From: Janibacter massiliensis
GTDB taxonomy: Bacteria > Actinomycetota > Actinomycetes > Actinomycetales > Dermatophilaceae
DNA length: 64,000 nt
Direction of reading: 5' to 3'
NCBI RefSeq assembly: GCF_900289115.1
Contig: NZ_LT985196.1
Location: 2,343,995-2,407,994 of the forward strand
The notes below the pieces were generated by a model. It was not told where the DNA came from. It searched no databases and saw nothing but the letters and a program-made list of their open reading frames with translations. Both the position numbers and the translations under genes were made by a program. Of this stretch, positions 51,685-60,849 are shown piece after piece. The stretch's first letter is position 1. Every line of letters begins with the position of its first letter.

Positions 51685-52263
51685 ATGTCCTCGGCCCGGT
51701 CCGCGTGGGAACGCGCCCAGCGACGGTGGTGGCCCACGGACGGCCTCCGGGTCGTCGCGGCGCTGAGCGTCCCGCTCGCCTGGTGGGTGGCGGGCCTGCC
51801 CTCGGCGGCCTGCCTCTTCCTCGTCCTCGGGGCGGCGATGCTCCTGCGGGCCCTCGTCCTGCCCGTCGCCACCGACGCTGCCTGCCAGCTCGTCTTCCTC
51901 GCCGTGGCGTGGGCGGCGGTGACGGGCCTCTACCAGCGGGTCGGGTGGCTCGACCTCCCGGCGCACGCGGTCGGGACGGCCGCGGCGGCGGTCCTCGTCT
52001 GGCGGCTCGTCGTCGTCTCCAGCCCGGGCGAGCGCGGGATGCCCGTCGTCGCGCTCCTGTGGCACCTGCTGGGCCTCGCCGCGTTCCTCAGCCTGCTGTG
52101 GGAGGTCGGCGAGTGGGCGGGCCACACCTACCTCTCGCGCGCGATCGGCGTCGGCTACGACGACACGATCGGCGACCTGGTCGTGGGGACGTTCGGCGGG
52201 GCGCTGCTCGCTCTGCCGATCGCGCGCCGCGACGACGGCCGCCCCGGGGGTGGCCCGGCGTGA
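51685..52263 (+). CDS. DUF2238-like membrane protein heading the crt operon
   Basis: This 192-residue protein has about five to six membrane helices, with the conserved HLLGLAAFLSLLWEVGEW and YDDTIGDLVVGTFGG motifs of a family of membrane proteins related to DUF2238. I know of no proven reaction. It overlaps the glycosyltransferase by 4 nt and so starts the run of coupled carotenoid genes. It could affect pigment placement, which is speculation. Confidence 0.72.
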   Translation: MSSARSAWERAQRRWWPTDGLRVVAALSVPLAWWVAGLPSAACLFLVLGAAMLLRALVLPVATDAACQLVFLAVAWAAVTGLYQRVGWLDLPAHAVGTAAAAVLVWRLVVVSSPGERGMPVVALLWHLLGLAAFLSLLWEVGEWAGHTYLSRAIGVGYDDTIGDLVVGTFGGALLALPIARRDDGRPGGGPA

Positions 52264-53045
52264 CACCCGGCCCCGGACGGCCGACGGTCAGCGTCGTCAT
52301 CCCCGTGCTCGACGACGCCCCCGCCCTCGAGGGCTGCCTCGCCGCGCTGGCCGCGCAGACCCGAGCACCCGACGAGGTGATCGTCGTCGACAACTCCCCC
52401 GGCGCCGCCGACGAGGCGACGGCCGCCCTCGCCCGCGGAGCCGGGGCGCGGGTGGTCCGGGAGCCCCGTCGCGGGGTCGGCGCAGCCTCCGCCGCCGGGT
52501 ACGACGAGGCCCGCGGTACCGTCATCGCCAGGCTCGACGCCGACTCCCGCCCCGCCCCCGACTGGGTCGAGACGGCCCTTCGGGAGCTCGCCGACCCCCG
52601 GGTCCACGCCGTCACCGGCCCGGGGACCTTCTACGACATCCCGGGCCTGCGCGGGCTGCTCGCCGCGCTCGCCTACCACCTGCCGCTGCGCGCGGTCGGG
52701 TGGTCGATGGGGCACCCGCCGCTGTGGGGCTCGAACATGGCGATCCGCACCTGCGCGTGGCGCGCGGCGTCGGAGGTCGTCCGCCGCGACGACCCCCTCG
52801 TCCACGACGACCTCGACCTCGCGTTCGCCCTCGGCCCGCTGGCACGCGTCCGATGGACCCCCGCGCTGCGCGTCTCGGTCGAGGGGCGCGCGTTCGGCTC
52901 CCGCGCCGCGATGGCGGCCCGCGTCCGGCGGACGTTCCACACCTGCCGCCTCCACTGGGCGCGGCAGGGGCCTGGCGAGCGCCTCCTGTGCAGCCTGACC
53001 CGCGGGCGGATCTTCCACGATCCGACTGCTTCCACTGTGGAATGA
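52260..53045 (+). CDS. Family 2 glycosyltransferase in the carotenoid operon
   Basis: This 261-residue GT2 protein has the start VSVVIPVLDDAPALEGCLAAL, DEVIVVDNSP, the metal-binding DADSRP (DxD-like) and a late DPLVHDDLDLAFAL acceptor-site block. It lacks the membrane helices of larger glycosyltransferases. Placed between the DUF2238-like gene and crtE, with 4-nt overlaps, it may glycosylate the C50 carotenoid end groups. The exact substrate is not certain. Start is GTG at 52260. Confidence 0.83.
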   Translation: MTPGPGRPTVSVVIPVLDDAPALEGCLAALAAQTRAPDEVIVVDNSPGAADEATAALARGAGARVVREPRRGVGAASAAGYDEARGTVIARLDADSRPAPDWVETALRELADPRVHAVTGPGTFYDIPGLRGLLAALAYHLPLRAVGWSMGHPPLWGSNMAIRTCAWRAASEVVRRDDPLVHDDLDLAFALGPLARVRWTPALRVSVEGRAFGSRAAMAARVRRTFHTCRLHWARQGPGERLLCSLTRGRIFHDPTASTVE

Positions 53046-54133
53046 TCGACGCCATGTTGCTCGCTCCACCCGCCCGGCCGGCCCAGGCGCCCGCCGTGCC
53101 GGCCGACCACGTCGAGCGCTGCGTCGAGCTGGCCCTGCGCACCCTCGAGCACGGCGACGGCGAGCGGCGGGAGCCGCTCCTCGACGGCACGTCGATCGCG
53201 GGCCTGGCGGCCCGGCAGGTGGCCTCCGGCGGGGGTCGGATCCGTCCGGGCCTCGCGTGGGCCGGCTGGGCCTACGCCGCGGCCCCGGGAACGACCGAGC
53301 CCGCCGACCTCGTCCGGCTCGGCGCCGCGCTGGAGCTGCTGCACACCTTCGCCCTCGTCCACGACGACGTCATGGACGAGAGCCCGACCCGGCGCGGCAT
53401 CCCGACGACCCACGTCGCCGTGGCAGCGGCCCACCGCGCCCACGGCGGGGTCGGCGACCCGCAGCGGTTCGCGGAGTCCGTCGCGGTCCTCGTGGGCGAC
53501 CTCCTGCACGCCCGTGCGCTCGTCCTCGCCGCGCCCCTGCCGGCCCCCGTCCACGCCCGGTTCGCCGAGATGGTGCTCGAGCTCGTCGACGGCCAGGCGC
53601 AGGACGTGCTCGCCGCGGCCGCGGGTCCCGGCGACCTGGACCGCGCCCGCGAGGTCGCGCTCCTGAAGACCGGCCGGTACTCCGTCCAGCGTCCGCTCGA
53701 GCTCGGCGGCACCCTCGGCAGCGCCTCCCCCGACGTCCTGCGCGAGCTGTCCCGGTACGGCGAGCTCGTCGGGGAGGCCTTCGCGCTGCGCGACGACGCC
53801 CTGGGGGTGTGGGGCGATCCGGAGCGGACCGGCAAGCCCGTCGGTGACGACCTGCGCGACCGGAAGCAGACGATGATGCTGGCGCTCGCCCGGGATCTCC
53901 TCCCCCCGGCCGGGCTCGCCCTCCTCGACACCGACAGCGGGCGGGCGCTCGCCACCGACGAGGTCGCCGAGCTGACCGCCCACCTCGAGGCAGTCGGCCT
54001 GCGGCAGGCCGTGGCGCAGCGGGTCGAGCACCTGATCGGCGAGGCGGTCGAGGTCCTCGACCCCGCCCGCGCCGAGGCCGCGGGCGGGCACCTGGAAACG
54101 GTCGCCCACGAGATCGCCGGGAGCATGCCGTGA
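53042..54133 (+). CDS. crtE: Geranylgeranyl diphosphate synthase
   Basis: This 363-residue prenyltransferase condenses isopentenyl diphosphate to give C20 geranylgeranyl diphosphate for carotenoids. It has the first Asp-rich motif DDVMDESPTRRG and the second site as RDDALGVWGD, with KTGRYS between. The start at ATG 53042 overlaps the glycosyltransferase stop; ATG 53054 is an alternative. It overlaps crtI by 4 nt. Confidence 0.9.
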   Translation: MIDAMLLAPPARPAQAPAVPADHVERCVELALRTLEHGDGERREPLLDGTSIAGLAARQVASGGGRIRPGLAWAGWAYAAAPGTTEPADLVRLGAALELLHTFALVHDDVMDESPTRRGIPTTHVAVAAAHRAHGGVGDPQRFAESVAVLVGDLLHARALVLAAPLPAPVHARFAEMVLELVDGQAQDVLAAAAGPGDLDRAREVALLKTGRYSVQRPLELGGTLGSASPDVLRELSRYGELVGEAFALRDDALGVWGDPERTGKPVGDDLRDRKQTMMLALARDLLPPAGLALLDTDSGRALATDEVAELTAHLEAVGLRQAVAQRVEHLIGEAVEVLDPARAEAAGGHLETVAHEIAGSMP

Positions 54134-55608
54134 GTCGGGTCGTCGTCGTCGGGGCGGGGCTCGCGGGCCTGTCCGCCGCGTGCCACCTGCGGGGCGCGGG
54201 TCATGAGGTGACGGTCCTCGAGACGGAGGCGACCGTCGGCGGCCGGGCCGCGTGGATCGAGGACGCCGGCTTCACGTTCGAGACCGGGCCGACCGTCCTG
54301 ACGATGCCGAGCCTCGTCGACGACGCCCTCGCCGCGGTCGGCTCCCGGCTGGCCGATCGTCTTCAGGTGCGGCGCCTGGACCCGGCGTACCGGTCCTGCT
54401 TCGCCGACGGCAGCGAGCTGCGCACCCGCTCGGCGCACGCCGACATGCGCACCGAGATCGAGCGCTTCAGCGGACCGGCGGACGCGGCCGCGTTCGACGG
54501 CTTCGTCGACTGGCTCACGCAGCTGCACGACGTCGAGATGCCGAACTTCATCGACCGCAACCTCGACTCCGTGCTCGACCTCGTCTCCCGCCCCGCTGCG
54601 GCCGCCCGCCTCCTGCGGCTCGGCGGCTTCGGCCGCCTCGGTCCCGCGGTCGCGCGGCGCTTCGCCGACGAGCGACTCCACCGCGCCTTCACCTTCCAGG
54701 CGCTGTACGCGGGCATCGCCCCGTCGAAGGCCCTCGCGATCTACGCCGTCATCACGTACATGGACAGCATCGCCGGGGTGTACTTCCCGGTCGGCGGGAT
54801 CTCCCGGGTGCCCCAGGTGATGGCCGACGCGCTCGTCGACGCCGGCGCCACCGTCCGCACGTCGAGCACGGTGACGGCCGTCGTCCGCGGCGACGGGGGC
54901 GCCGTCACGGGCGTGCTGCTCGGGGACGGCGAGCTCGTGCCCGCGGACGCCGTCGTCTGCACGCGTGACCTGCCCCTGGCCTACCGCGACCTCCTGCCCG
55001 ACCTGCGTGCTCCCCGCCGGGTCCGCCGGGCCCGGTACGCGCCGTCGGCGGTCGTCTGGCACCTCGGCGTCCGGGGTGCTCCCCGCCCCGGCACCGAGCA
55101 CCACAACATCCACTTCGGGCACGAGTGGGAGGGCGCGTTCGACGCGCTCATCGACCGGCGCGAGCTCATGCCCGACCCCTCCCGCCTCGTGTCCGTCCCG
55201 AGCCTCACCGAGCCGGGGCTCGCCCCGCAGGGGTGCACCTCGCTCTACGTCCTCGAGCCGGTGCCGCACCTCGACGGGCGGATCGACTGGGACCGCGAGC
55301 GCGCCCCGATGAAGGAGCGGCTGCTGGAGTTCCTCGACGCCGAGGGCTACCCGACGGACGTCGTCGTCGAGCACATGGACACGCCCGCCGACTGGGCCGC
55401 TCGGGGCCTGGCTGCAGGGACTCCCTTCGCCCTGGCCCACACCTTCGGCCAGACCGGCCCGTTCCGCCCGCACAACATCGATCGCCGGGCCCCGGGCCTG
55501 GTGTTCGCCGGGTCGGCGACGACGCCCGGTGTCGGTGTCCCGATGGTCCTGGTGAGCGGCCGGCTGGCCGCCGAGCGCGTCGAGCAGCACCTGCGGACCG
55601 GGGCATGA
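54130..55608 (+). CDS. crtI: Phytoene desaturase
   Basis: This 492-residue FAD enzyme converts phytoene to lycopene in four steps. It has the dinucleotide-binding start VVVVGAGLAGLSAACHLRG, the ETGPTVLTMPSL substrate-entry region and the C-terminal FAD motif PGVGVPMVLVSGRLAAE. Start is GTG at 54130, coupled to crtE and to crtB by 4-nt overlaps. Length is typical for bacterial CrtI. Confidence 0.95.
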   Translation: MSRVVVVGAGLAGLSAACHLRGAGHEVTVLETEATVGGRAAWIEDAGFTFETGPTVLTMPSLVDDALAAVGSRLADRLQVRRLDPAYRSCFADGSELRTRSAHADMRTEIERFSGPADAAAFDGFVDWLTQLHDVEMPNFIDRNLDSVLDLVSRPAAAARLLRLGGFGRLGPAVARRFADERLHRAFTFQALYAGIAPSKALAIYAVITYMDSIAGVYFPVGGISRVPQVMADALVDAGATVRTSSTVTAVVRGDGGAVTGVLLGDGELVPADAVVCTRDLPLAYRDLLPDLRAPRRVRRARYAPSAVVWHLGVRGAPRPGTEHHNIHFGHEWEGAFDALIDRRELMPDPSRLVSVPSLTEPGLAPQGCTSLYVLEPVPHLDGRIDWDRERAPMKERLLEFLDAEGYPTDVVVEHMDTPADWAARGLAAGTPFALAHTFGQTGPFRPHNIDRRAPGLVFAGSATTPGVGVPMVLVSGRLAAERVEQHLRTGA

Positions 55609-56483
55609 GCGCGCTCCTGGAGGCCGGTCACCGCCGGGCCGAGGCGATCACCCGCCAGCACGCGACGACGTACTACTGGGGCGCACGCCTGCTGCCCGAG
55701 GAGCGCCGCCGGCAGGTGCACGCCGTCTACGCGCTGTGCCGGACCGCCGACGACGTCGTCGACTCCCCGGGGGCCACCTCGCCCGGCCGCGTCGCCGGGA
55801 CGGCGCAGCGCCTGACGGCGCTGGAGCAGCGGTTCGAGGAGGTGCGTGCCGGCGCACCGACCGACGACCCCGTCCTCGCCGTCGCGGCGGACGCCGCCGA
55901 GCGCGCCGGCATCGCGCCATCCGTCTTCCGCCGGTTCTTCGGCGCGATGCGCCAGGACCTGACGACGACCCGCTACGAGACGTGGGACGACCTCCTGGGG
56001 TACATGGACGGTTCCGCGGCGACGATCGGCGAGATGATGCTCCCCGTGCTCGGCGCGACCTCCCCGCACGCCCTCGGGCCCGCCCGCTCCCTCGGCCTGG
56101 CCTTCCAGCTGACGAACTTCCTGCGCGACGTCAGCGAGGACCTCGGCCGTGGCCGGGTGTACCTGCCGCAGGCGGAGCTGCGCGCCGCCGGCGTCGACCC
56201 CGCCGGTTATCGCGCCGGTCTGGCGGTCGACGAGCCGTGGCGTGCGTTCATGCGGGGGCAGATCGCCCGCAACCGCGAGCTCTACCGCGCGGCGGACGCG
56301 GGCCTGCCCCACCTGCCGTCGGCGGCCCGACGCTGCGTGACGACGGCCTACGCGTTGTACTCGGGGATCCTCGACCGGATCGAGCGGGCGGACCACGACG
56401 TCTTCGGCGACCGGGTCCACGTCCCCACCCCGGCGAAGGTCGTCCTCACCGGGCGGGTGCTCACCGGCACGTGGTCGCCGTGA
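55605..56483 (+). CDS. crtB: Phytoene synthase
   Basis: CrtB joins two geranylgeranyl diphosphates to phytoene. The 292-residue protein has the TTYYWGARLLP start, YALCRTADDVVD (first Asp-rich site) and the DVSEDLGRGRVYLP second site. It overlaps crtI upstream and the lycopene cyclase gene downstream. It is full length. Confidence 0.95.
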   Translation: MSALLEAGHRRAEAITRQHATTYYWGARLLPEERRRQVHAVYALCRTADDVVDSPGATSPGRVAGTAQRLTALEQRFEEVRAGAPTDDPVLAVAADAAERAGIAPSVFRRFFGAMRQDLTTTRYETWDDLLGYMDGSAATIGEMMLPVLGATSPHALGPARSLGLAFQLTNFLRDVSEDLGRGRVYLPQAELRAAGVDPAGYRAGLAVDEPWRAFMRGQIARNRELYRAADAGLPHLPSAARRCVTTAYALYSGILDRIERADHDVFGDRVHVPTPAKVVLTGRVLTGTWSP

Positions 56484-56800
56484 CCCAGTGGCTCTATCTG
56501 CTGGCGCTGCTGGCCTCCATCGCCGGGACCCTGGCGATCGACCACCGCTGGCGACTGTTCGTCTTCGACCGGCCCCGACCGGCGCTGCTCGTCCTCGTCG
56601 CCGGTGTCCTCTTCTTCAGCGTGTGGGACCTCGTCGGGATCGAGCTCGGGGTCTTCGTCAAGGGTGACGGCCCGTACCTGTCGGGCATCGACGTCGCACC
56701 GCACTTCCCCGTCGAGGAGCTCTTCTTCCTCCTCCTGCTGTGCCTGTCGTCGATGGTCGCGTGGACGGCCGCACACCGCTGGCTCGGGGACCGCCGATGA
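56480..56800 (+). CDS. C50 carotenoid cyclase subunit, first gene (CrtYe/CrtYc type)
   Basis: This 106-residue protein has three membrane helices and the lycopene cyclase domain motif FPVEELFF near the end, with WDLVGIELGVF before it. Such half-size cyclases act in pairs and close the rings of C50 (or C40) carotenoids. GTG at 56480 overlaps crtB; its end overlaps the second half gene. Whether epsilon, beta or gamma rings form cannot be told from sequence alone. Confidence 0.87.
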   Translation: MTQWLYLLALLASIAGTLAIDHRWRLFVFDRPRPALLVLVAGVLFFSVWDLVGIELGVFVKGDGPYLSGIDVAPHFPVEELFFLLLLCLSSMVAWTAAHRWLGDRR

Positions 56801-57084
56801 CCTTCCTCGTGCTCGTCGCGATCTTCCTCGGGGTCGCGGTGCTCGTCGCGCTCGTCGTCCGCCCCCCGGTGCGCTGGTCTGCGGCGCTCGTGGCCGCAGC
56901 GGTGATGTTCACCCTCACGGCGGTGTTCGACAACGTGATGATTTCGGCCGGGCTGTTCGAGTACGGGAACGAGCAGCTCCTCGGCCTGCGCATCGGCCGG
57001 GCCCCGGTGGAGGACTTCGGGTACCCGCTCGTCGCGCTGGTGCTCCTGCCCGCGCTGTGGCACCTGCTGCGGGGGCGCCGGTGA
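56797..57084 (+). CDS. C50 carotenoid cyclase subunit, second gene (CrtYf/CrtYd type)
   Basis: This 95-residue partner has three membrane helices, with AVFDNVMISAGLFEYG and the second cyclase motif APVEDFGYPL. It overlaps the first half gene and the prenyltransferase gene by 4 nt each. The two half-cyclases and the following elongase are the diagnostic trio for C50 carotenoids such as decaprenoxanthin or sarcinaxanthin. Confidence 0.87.
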   Translation: MTFLVLVAIFLGVAVLVALVVRPPVRWSAALVAAAVMFTLTAVFDNVMISAGLFEYGNEQLLGLRIGRAPVEDFGYPLVALVLLPALWHLLRGRR

Positions 57085-57944
57085 GGGCGCTGCGCGAGAT
57101 CGTCCTGGCCTCCCGGCCGCTGAGCTGGGTGAACACCGCCTTCCCGTTCGCGGCCGCGTACCTCGTGCTCGCGCGGGGCGTCGACGCCCGCCTCGTCGTG
57201 GGCACGCTGTTCTTCCTCGTCCCGTACAACCTGCTGATGTACGGGGTGAACGACGTCTTCGACATCGACTCCGACGAGCAGAACCCGCGCAAGGGCGGCG
57301 CCGAGGGCGCGCTCCTGTCCCGCAGCCGGCTCCGCCTCGTCCTCTGGGCCAGCCTGCTCCTGCCCGTCCCCTTCGTCCTGTGGCTGGTGCCGCAGGGCAC
57401 GGGTCGTGCCGCGCTCGTCCTCGCCGTGAGCCTGGCGGCCGTCCTCGCCTACTCCCTGCCGATCCTGCGCTTCAAGGAACGCCCGGGGGTCGACTCCCTC
57501 ACCTCGAGCACCCACTTCGCCTCCCCCGCCGTCTACGGGCTCGTGCTCGCCGACCGGCCGGTGCCGCAGGACGTCTGGTTCCTCGTCGCGGCCTTCTTCG
57601 TCTGGGGGTGCGCGAGCCACGCGTTCGGGGCCGTGCAGGACGTGCGCGCCGACCGCGCGGCCGGGATCGGCTCGGTGGCGACCGTCCTCGGCGCACGACC
57701 GGTCGTCGTCGTCGCGATCGCCCTCTACGTGCTCAGCGCCGGGCTCGTGGCATTCGGCCCGTGGCCATCGGTGTTCGCCGTCCCGCTGCCCCTCCTCTAC
57801 GCCGCGCTCGTCGCGCGCCACCTCGGGGTGACCGACGAGACCGCGGAGTCGACGAACGTCGGCTGGCGACGTTTCCTCGCGCTCAACTTCTTCACGGGTT
57901 TCGTCGTCACCCAGCTGCTCATCGTCGCCTGGCGCTGGGGCTGA
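57081..57944 (+). CDS. crtEb: Lycopene elongase (UbiA-family prenyltransferase)
   Basis: This 287-residue membrane prenyltransferase has the first Asp-rich motif NDVFDIDSDEQNPRKGG and the second DVRADRAAGIGS, both for binding prenyl diphosphate through Mg2+. In C50 carotenoid clusters it adds C5 units to lycopene. It is the last gene of the crt operon, starts at GTG 57081 with a 4-nt overlap and is followed by a strong hairpin. Confidence 0.92.
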   Translation: MRALREIVLASRPLSWVNTAFPFAAAYLVLARGVDARLVVGTLFFLVPYNLLMYGVNDVFDIDSDEQNPRKGGAEGALLSRSRLRLVLWASLLLPVPFVLWLVPQGTGRAALVLAVSLAAVLAYSLPILRFKERPGVDSLTSSTHFASPAVYGLVLADRPVPQDVWFLVAAFFVWGCASHAFGAVQDVRADRAAGIGSVATVLGARPVVVVAIALYVLSAGLVAFGPWPSVFAVPLPLLYAALVARHLGVTDETAESTNVGWRRFLALNFFTGFVVTQLLIVAWRWG

Positions 57945-57961
57945 ACCGCCCCCGAGAACGC

Positions 57962-58002
57962 CGAAGGCCCTCCCGCCCGCTCTCGCGGTGGGAGGGCCTT
58001 CG
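57962..58002 (+). terminator. 13-bp hairpin after the crt operon
   Basis: Perfect arms at 57962-57974 and 57990-58002 with a 15-nt loop, 18 bp after the crtEb stop. It also faces the 3' end of the convergent tRNA-Glu gene and could serve both. Confidence 0.8.
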
Positions 58003-58009
58003 CCTCACG

Positions 58010-58082
58010 TAGCCCCGACGGGATTCGAACCCGCGCTACCGCCTTGAGAGGGCGGCGTGCTAGGCCACTACACAACGGGGCC
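58010..58082 (-). tRNA. tRNA-Glu (anticodon CTC)
   Basis: The 73-nt minus-strand sequence folds as a cloverleaf: acceptor GGCCCCG with CGGGGCT, T-arm with GGTTCGAATCC, and anticodon loop CCTCTCA giving CTC. The TTGTGTAGTGG D-arm is typical of tRNA-Glu. CCA is not encoded. It lies near tRNA-Gln and gltX, which charges tRNA-Glu (and often tRNA-Gln in bacteria lacking glnS). Confidence 0.95.
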
Positions 58083-58178
58083 AGGTGCTGACCCTGCCGT
58101 GACCGGCAGGCGAACAACAGACGAAACCTTACCCTGTCGGGCGTGTTTCGACCGAATCGGCGGAGGACCGCCGCAGCG

Positions 58179-58250
58179 CTGGGGTACCAGGACTCGAACC
58201 TAGAACGACTGAACCAGAATCAGCTGTGTTGCCAATTACACCATACCCCA
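58179..58250 (-). tRNA. tRNA-Gln (anticodon CTG)
   Basis: A 72-nt cloverleaf on the minus strand: acceptor TGGGGTA with TACCCCA, discriminator G, anticodon arm GCTGA, loop TTCTGGT, TCAGT giving CTG. A small hairpin at 58093-58110 separates it from tRNA-Glu downstream. Confidence 0.95.
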
Positions 58251-58347
58251 AGGGGTGTCAACCCCTGACCCGCCGCCGATCGAGCGACGAGGTCGTGGGT
58301 GAACCGAGGGGAGAGTCTAGCGGCCCCGTCGGTGGCACCCAAATCGG

Positions 58348-59931
58348 TCAGCCCTCCGCGGGCGACCCCTCGTAGGTCGCGCGCAGCCGACGCAGCCGGG
58401 CGAGCGTGGAGTGCTTCCCGAGGATCTCCATCGACTCGAAGAGCGGCGGGCTGATCCGCTGCCCGGAGACCGCTACCCGCAGCGGGCCGAAGGCGAGCTT
58501 CGGCTTGATGCCCATCCCGTCGACGATCGCGGCGCGCAGCGCAGCCTCGATCGCGGCGGCGACGAAGTGCTGAGGGCCGGGCTCGTCGAAGCTCGGCGGC
58601 TCCTGCAGCGGCTCCAGCGCAGCGATCGCGGCGTCGAGCACCGCGGGGGCGTCCGGGGACAGCTTCGCGCGGGCCTCCTCGTCGACGACGAGCGCGTCGT
58701 CGGCGTCGTAGAACGGGGCGACGAGCGCGCTGGCCTCGGTGAGCCTGGCGATCCGGGTCTGGATGAGTGCGGCCACGTCCTGCAGGCGCCCCAGCTGCCC
58801 CAGGGTCGGGTTGTCGGTGAGGATCCCGTCCTTGACGAGGACCGGCAGCAGCCGGGCGGTGAGATCCTTCAGCTCGAGGTCGCGGATCCACTGGCCGTTG
58901 AGCCAGTCGAGCTTCTTCATGTCGAAGACGGGCCCGACGGTGTTGACCAGCCGCCAGTCGAAGCGCTCGACGAACTCGTCGAAGGTGAACTGCTCGACGT
59001 CCTCGCCCTCGGCGTTCTTCGCCGGCGGGTACGCGAGCAGCGCGAGGAAGTTGACGACCGCCTCGGGCAGGTAGCCCTCTTCGCGGAACCACGTGAGGCG
59101 CGCGGCGGGGTTCCTCCGCTTGGAGATCTTCGAGCGGTCGGTGTCGCGCAGCAGCGGCATGTGGGCGAACACCGGCGGGGTGAGGCCGAGCCACCGGTGC
59201 AGCAGGACGTGCTTGGGCGTGCTGCTGATCCACTCCTCGCCGCGCACGACGTGGGTGATGCCCATCTCGTGGTCGTCGACGACGACGGCAAGGTGGTACG
59301 TCGGGAAGCCGTCGGTCTTGAGGATGACCTGGTCGTCGGGGCGCGGGGCGCTCACCGTGCCGCGGATGAGGTCCTCGAAGCTCGTCGGCGCGTCGTCGGG
59401 GATCCGCATGCGGACGACGGGCGTCTCCTGGAACCCGGGCTCCTGGGCGCGCTCCTCCCGCGTCTTGCCCAGGCACGTCCGGTCGTAGCCGGTCGGCTGC
59501 TTGAGCTTCTGCTGCCGCTCGCGCATCTCGGCCAGCCGCTGGGGTGAGCACCAGCAGTGGTAGGCGTTGCCGTTCGCGAGGAGCTTCTCGACGTACGGGC
59601 GGTAGGTGTCGAGGCGCTCGCTCTGCCGGTAGGGCGCGTGCGGGCCGCCGACGTCGGGGCCCTCGTCCCACGTGAGGCCGAGCCAGCCGAGCGTGTCGTA
59701 CAGCTGCTGCTCGCTCGTCGGGTCGAACCGCGCCCGGTCGGTGTCCTCGACGCGCAGGACGAAGGACCCACCCTGCTGGCGGGCGTAGGCGCGGTTGAAC
59801 AGGGCCATGTACGCCGTGCCGACGTGCGGGTCTCCCGTGGGGCTCGGGGCGATCCGCAGGCGCGGCGCTCCCGGGGTCGACGGCGTGGTGGGCACGGGTG
59901 CGGACGCGGCGTCCGTGGGCGAGCTGCTCAT
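58348..59931 (-). CDS. gltX: Glutamyl-tRNA synthetase
   Basis: GltX charges tRNA-Glu, and in most Actinobacteria also tRNA-Gln, which is later amidated. The 527-residue protein has the class I motif APSPTGDPHVGTA (HIGH-like), CWCSPQRL, the WISSTPKHVLLHRWLG region and the KISKR motif (KMSKS-like). The start ATG 59931 gives a short Ser/Pro-rich lead before the catalytic core. The tRNA-Gln and tRNA-Glu genes lie directly downstream on the same strand. Confidence 0.96.
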   Translation of the reverse strand: MSSSPTDAASAPVPTTPSTPGAPRLRIAPSPTGDPHVGTAYMALFNRAYARQQGGSFVLRVEDTDRARFDPTSEQQLYDTLGWLGLTWDEGPDVGGPHAPYRQSERLDTYRPYVEKLLANGNAYHCWCSPQRLAEMRERQQKLKQPTGYDRTCLGKTREERAQEPGFQETPVVRMRIPDDAPTSFEDLIRGTVSAPRPDDQVILKTDGFPTYHLAVVVDDHEMGITHVVRGEEWISSTPKHVLLHRWLGLTPPVFAHMPLLRDTDRSKISKRRNPAARLTWFREEGYLPEAVVNFLALLAYPPAKNAEGEDVEQFTFDEFVERFDWRLVNTVGPVFDMKKLDWLNGQWIRDLELKDLTARLLPVLVKDGILTDNPTLGQLGRLQDVAALIQTRIARLTEASALVAPFYDADDALVVDEEARAKLSPDAPAVLDAAIAALEPLQEPPSFDEPGPQHFVAAAIEAALRAAIVDGMGIKPKLAFGPLRVAVSGQRISPPLFESMEILGKHSTLARLRRLRATYEGSPAEG

Positions 59932-59986
59932 GATGCGCTCGATGGTAGTCGCGGACGCCGGGGGCGGACGCGACCGCGCCGGCTGG

Positions 59987-60760
59987 TCAGTCCTTCGCGA
60001 CGAAGGGGTTCGACAGGGTCCCGATCTGGTCGATCTCGATCTCGCACCGCTGCCCGGCGGTGATCGGACCGACGCCGGCCGGGGTGCCGGTGAGGATGAC
60101 GTCCCCGGGCAGCAGGGTGAACGCGCGGCTGGCGTACGCGATGACCGCGGCGACGCCGTGGACCATGTCGCTGCTGTGGCCGTCCTGCCGGACCTCGCCG
60201 TCGACCGTCGTGCGGATCGCACAGTCCTGCGGGTCGAGCTCGGTCTCGATCCACGGCCCGAGCGGGCAGAAGGTGTCGAAGCCCTTCGCGCGGGCCCACT
60301 GCCCGTCGGTCCGCTGCAGGTCGCGGGCGGTGACGTCGTTGGCGATCGTGTACCCGAGGACGACCTTGCGCACGTCCTCCTCCGCGACGTCCTTGCACAT
60401 CCGCCCGATGACGACGGCCAGCTCGCCCTCGTAGCTGACCTCGCTCGTCTCCGGCGGGATGACGACGGGGTCGCCCGGTCCGACGACCGCGGTGTTCGGG
60501 ACGAGGAAGAGCCCGGGCTCGGCCGGCACGTCCTTGCCCATCTCCGCGGCGTGGTCGGCGTAGTTGCTCCGCACGCCGATGACCTTGCTGCGCGGGATGA
60601 CCGGTGCCAGGAGCCGGACGTCCTCGACCTTCAGCGTCCGGCCCGTGAGCTCGATCCGCGTGACGAGCGGGTCGCCGGTGATCTCGGCGATCTTCTGGCC
60701 CGTGCCGTCGACCAGGCCGTAGGCGGGGTCGTCTCCCTCGGTGAATCTCGCGATGCGCAC
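59987..60760 (-). CDS. Fumarylacetoacetate hydrolase family protein
   Basis: This 257-residue FAH-fold enzyme has the metal-ligand pattern VSYEGELAVVIG, GYTIANDVTARDLQ and the late LLPGDVILTGTPAGVG. Members hydrolyse or decarboxylate small dioxo-acids. The substrate is not known; in Actinobacteria a FAH gene next to gltX is common. It starts at GTG 60760, about 55 bp upstream of gltX on the same strand. Confidence 0.9.
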   Translation of the reverse strand: MRIARFTEGDDPAYGLVDGTGQKIAEITGDPLVTRIELTGRTLKVEDVRLLAPVIPRSKVIGVRSNYADHAAEMGKDVPAEPGLFLVPNTAVVGPGDPVVIPPETSEVSYEGELAVVIGRMCKDVAEEDVRKVVLGYTIANDVTARDLQRTDGQWARAKGFDTFCPLGPWIETELDPQDCAIRTTVDGEVRQDGHSSDMVHGVAAVIAYASRAFTLLPGDVILTGTPAGVGPITAGQRCEIEIDQIGTLSNPFVAKD

Positions 60761-60797
60761 GGCGACACCCTACGGAGGTGACACCCCAGGGACCCGA

Positions 60798-60833
60798 CGA
60801 GGCCCCGTCCCGGCGAGCTCGGACGGGGCCTCG
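60798..60833 (-). terminator. 13-bp hairpin after the SGNH hydrolase gene
   Basis: Perfect arms at 60798-60810 and 60821-60833 with a 10-nt loop, 17 bp past the stop of the minus-strand gene and before the FAH gene start. Confidence 0.75.
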
Positions 60834-60849
60834 ACGTGCGGTCAGCGCA

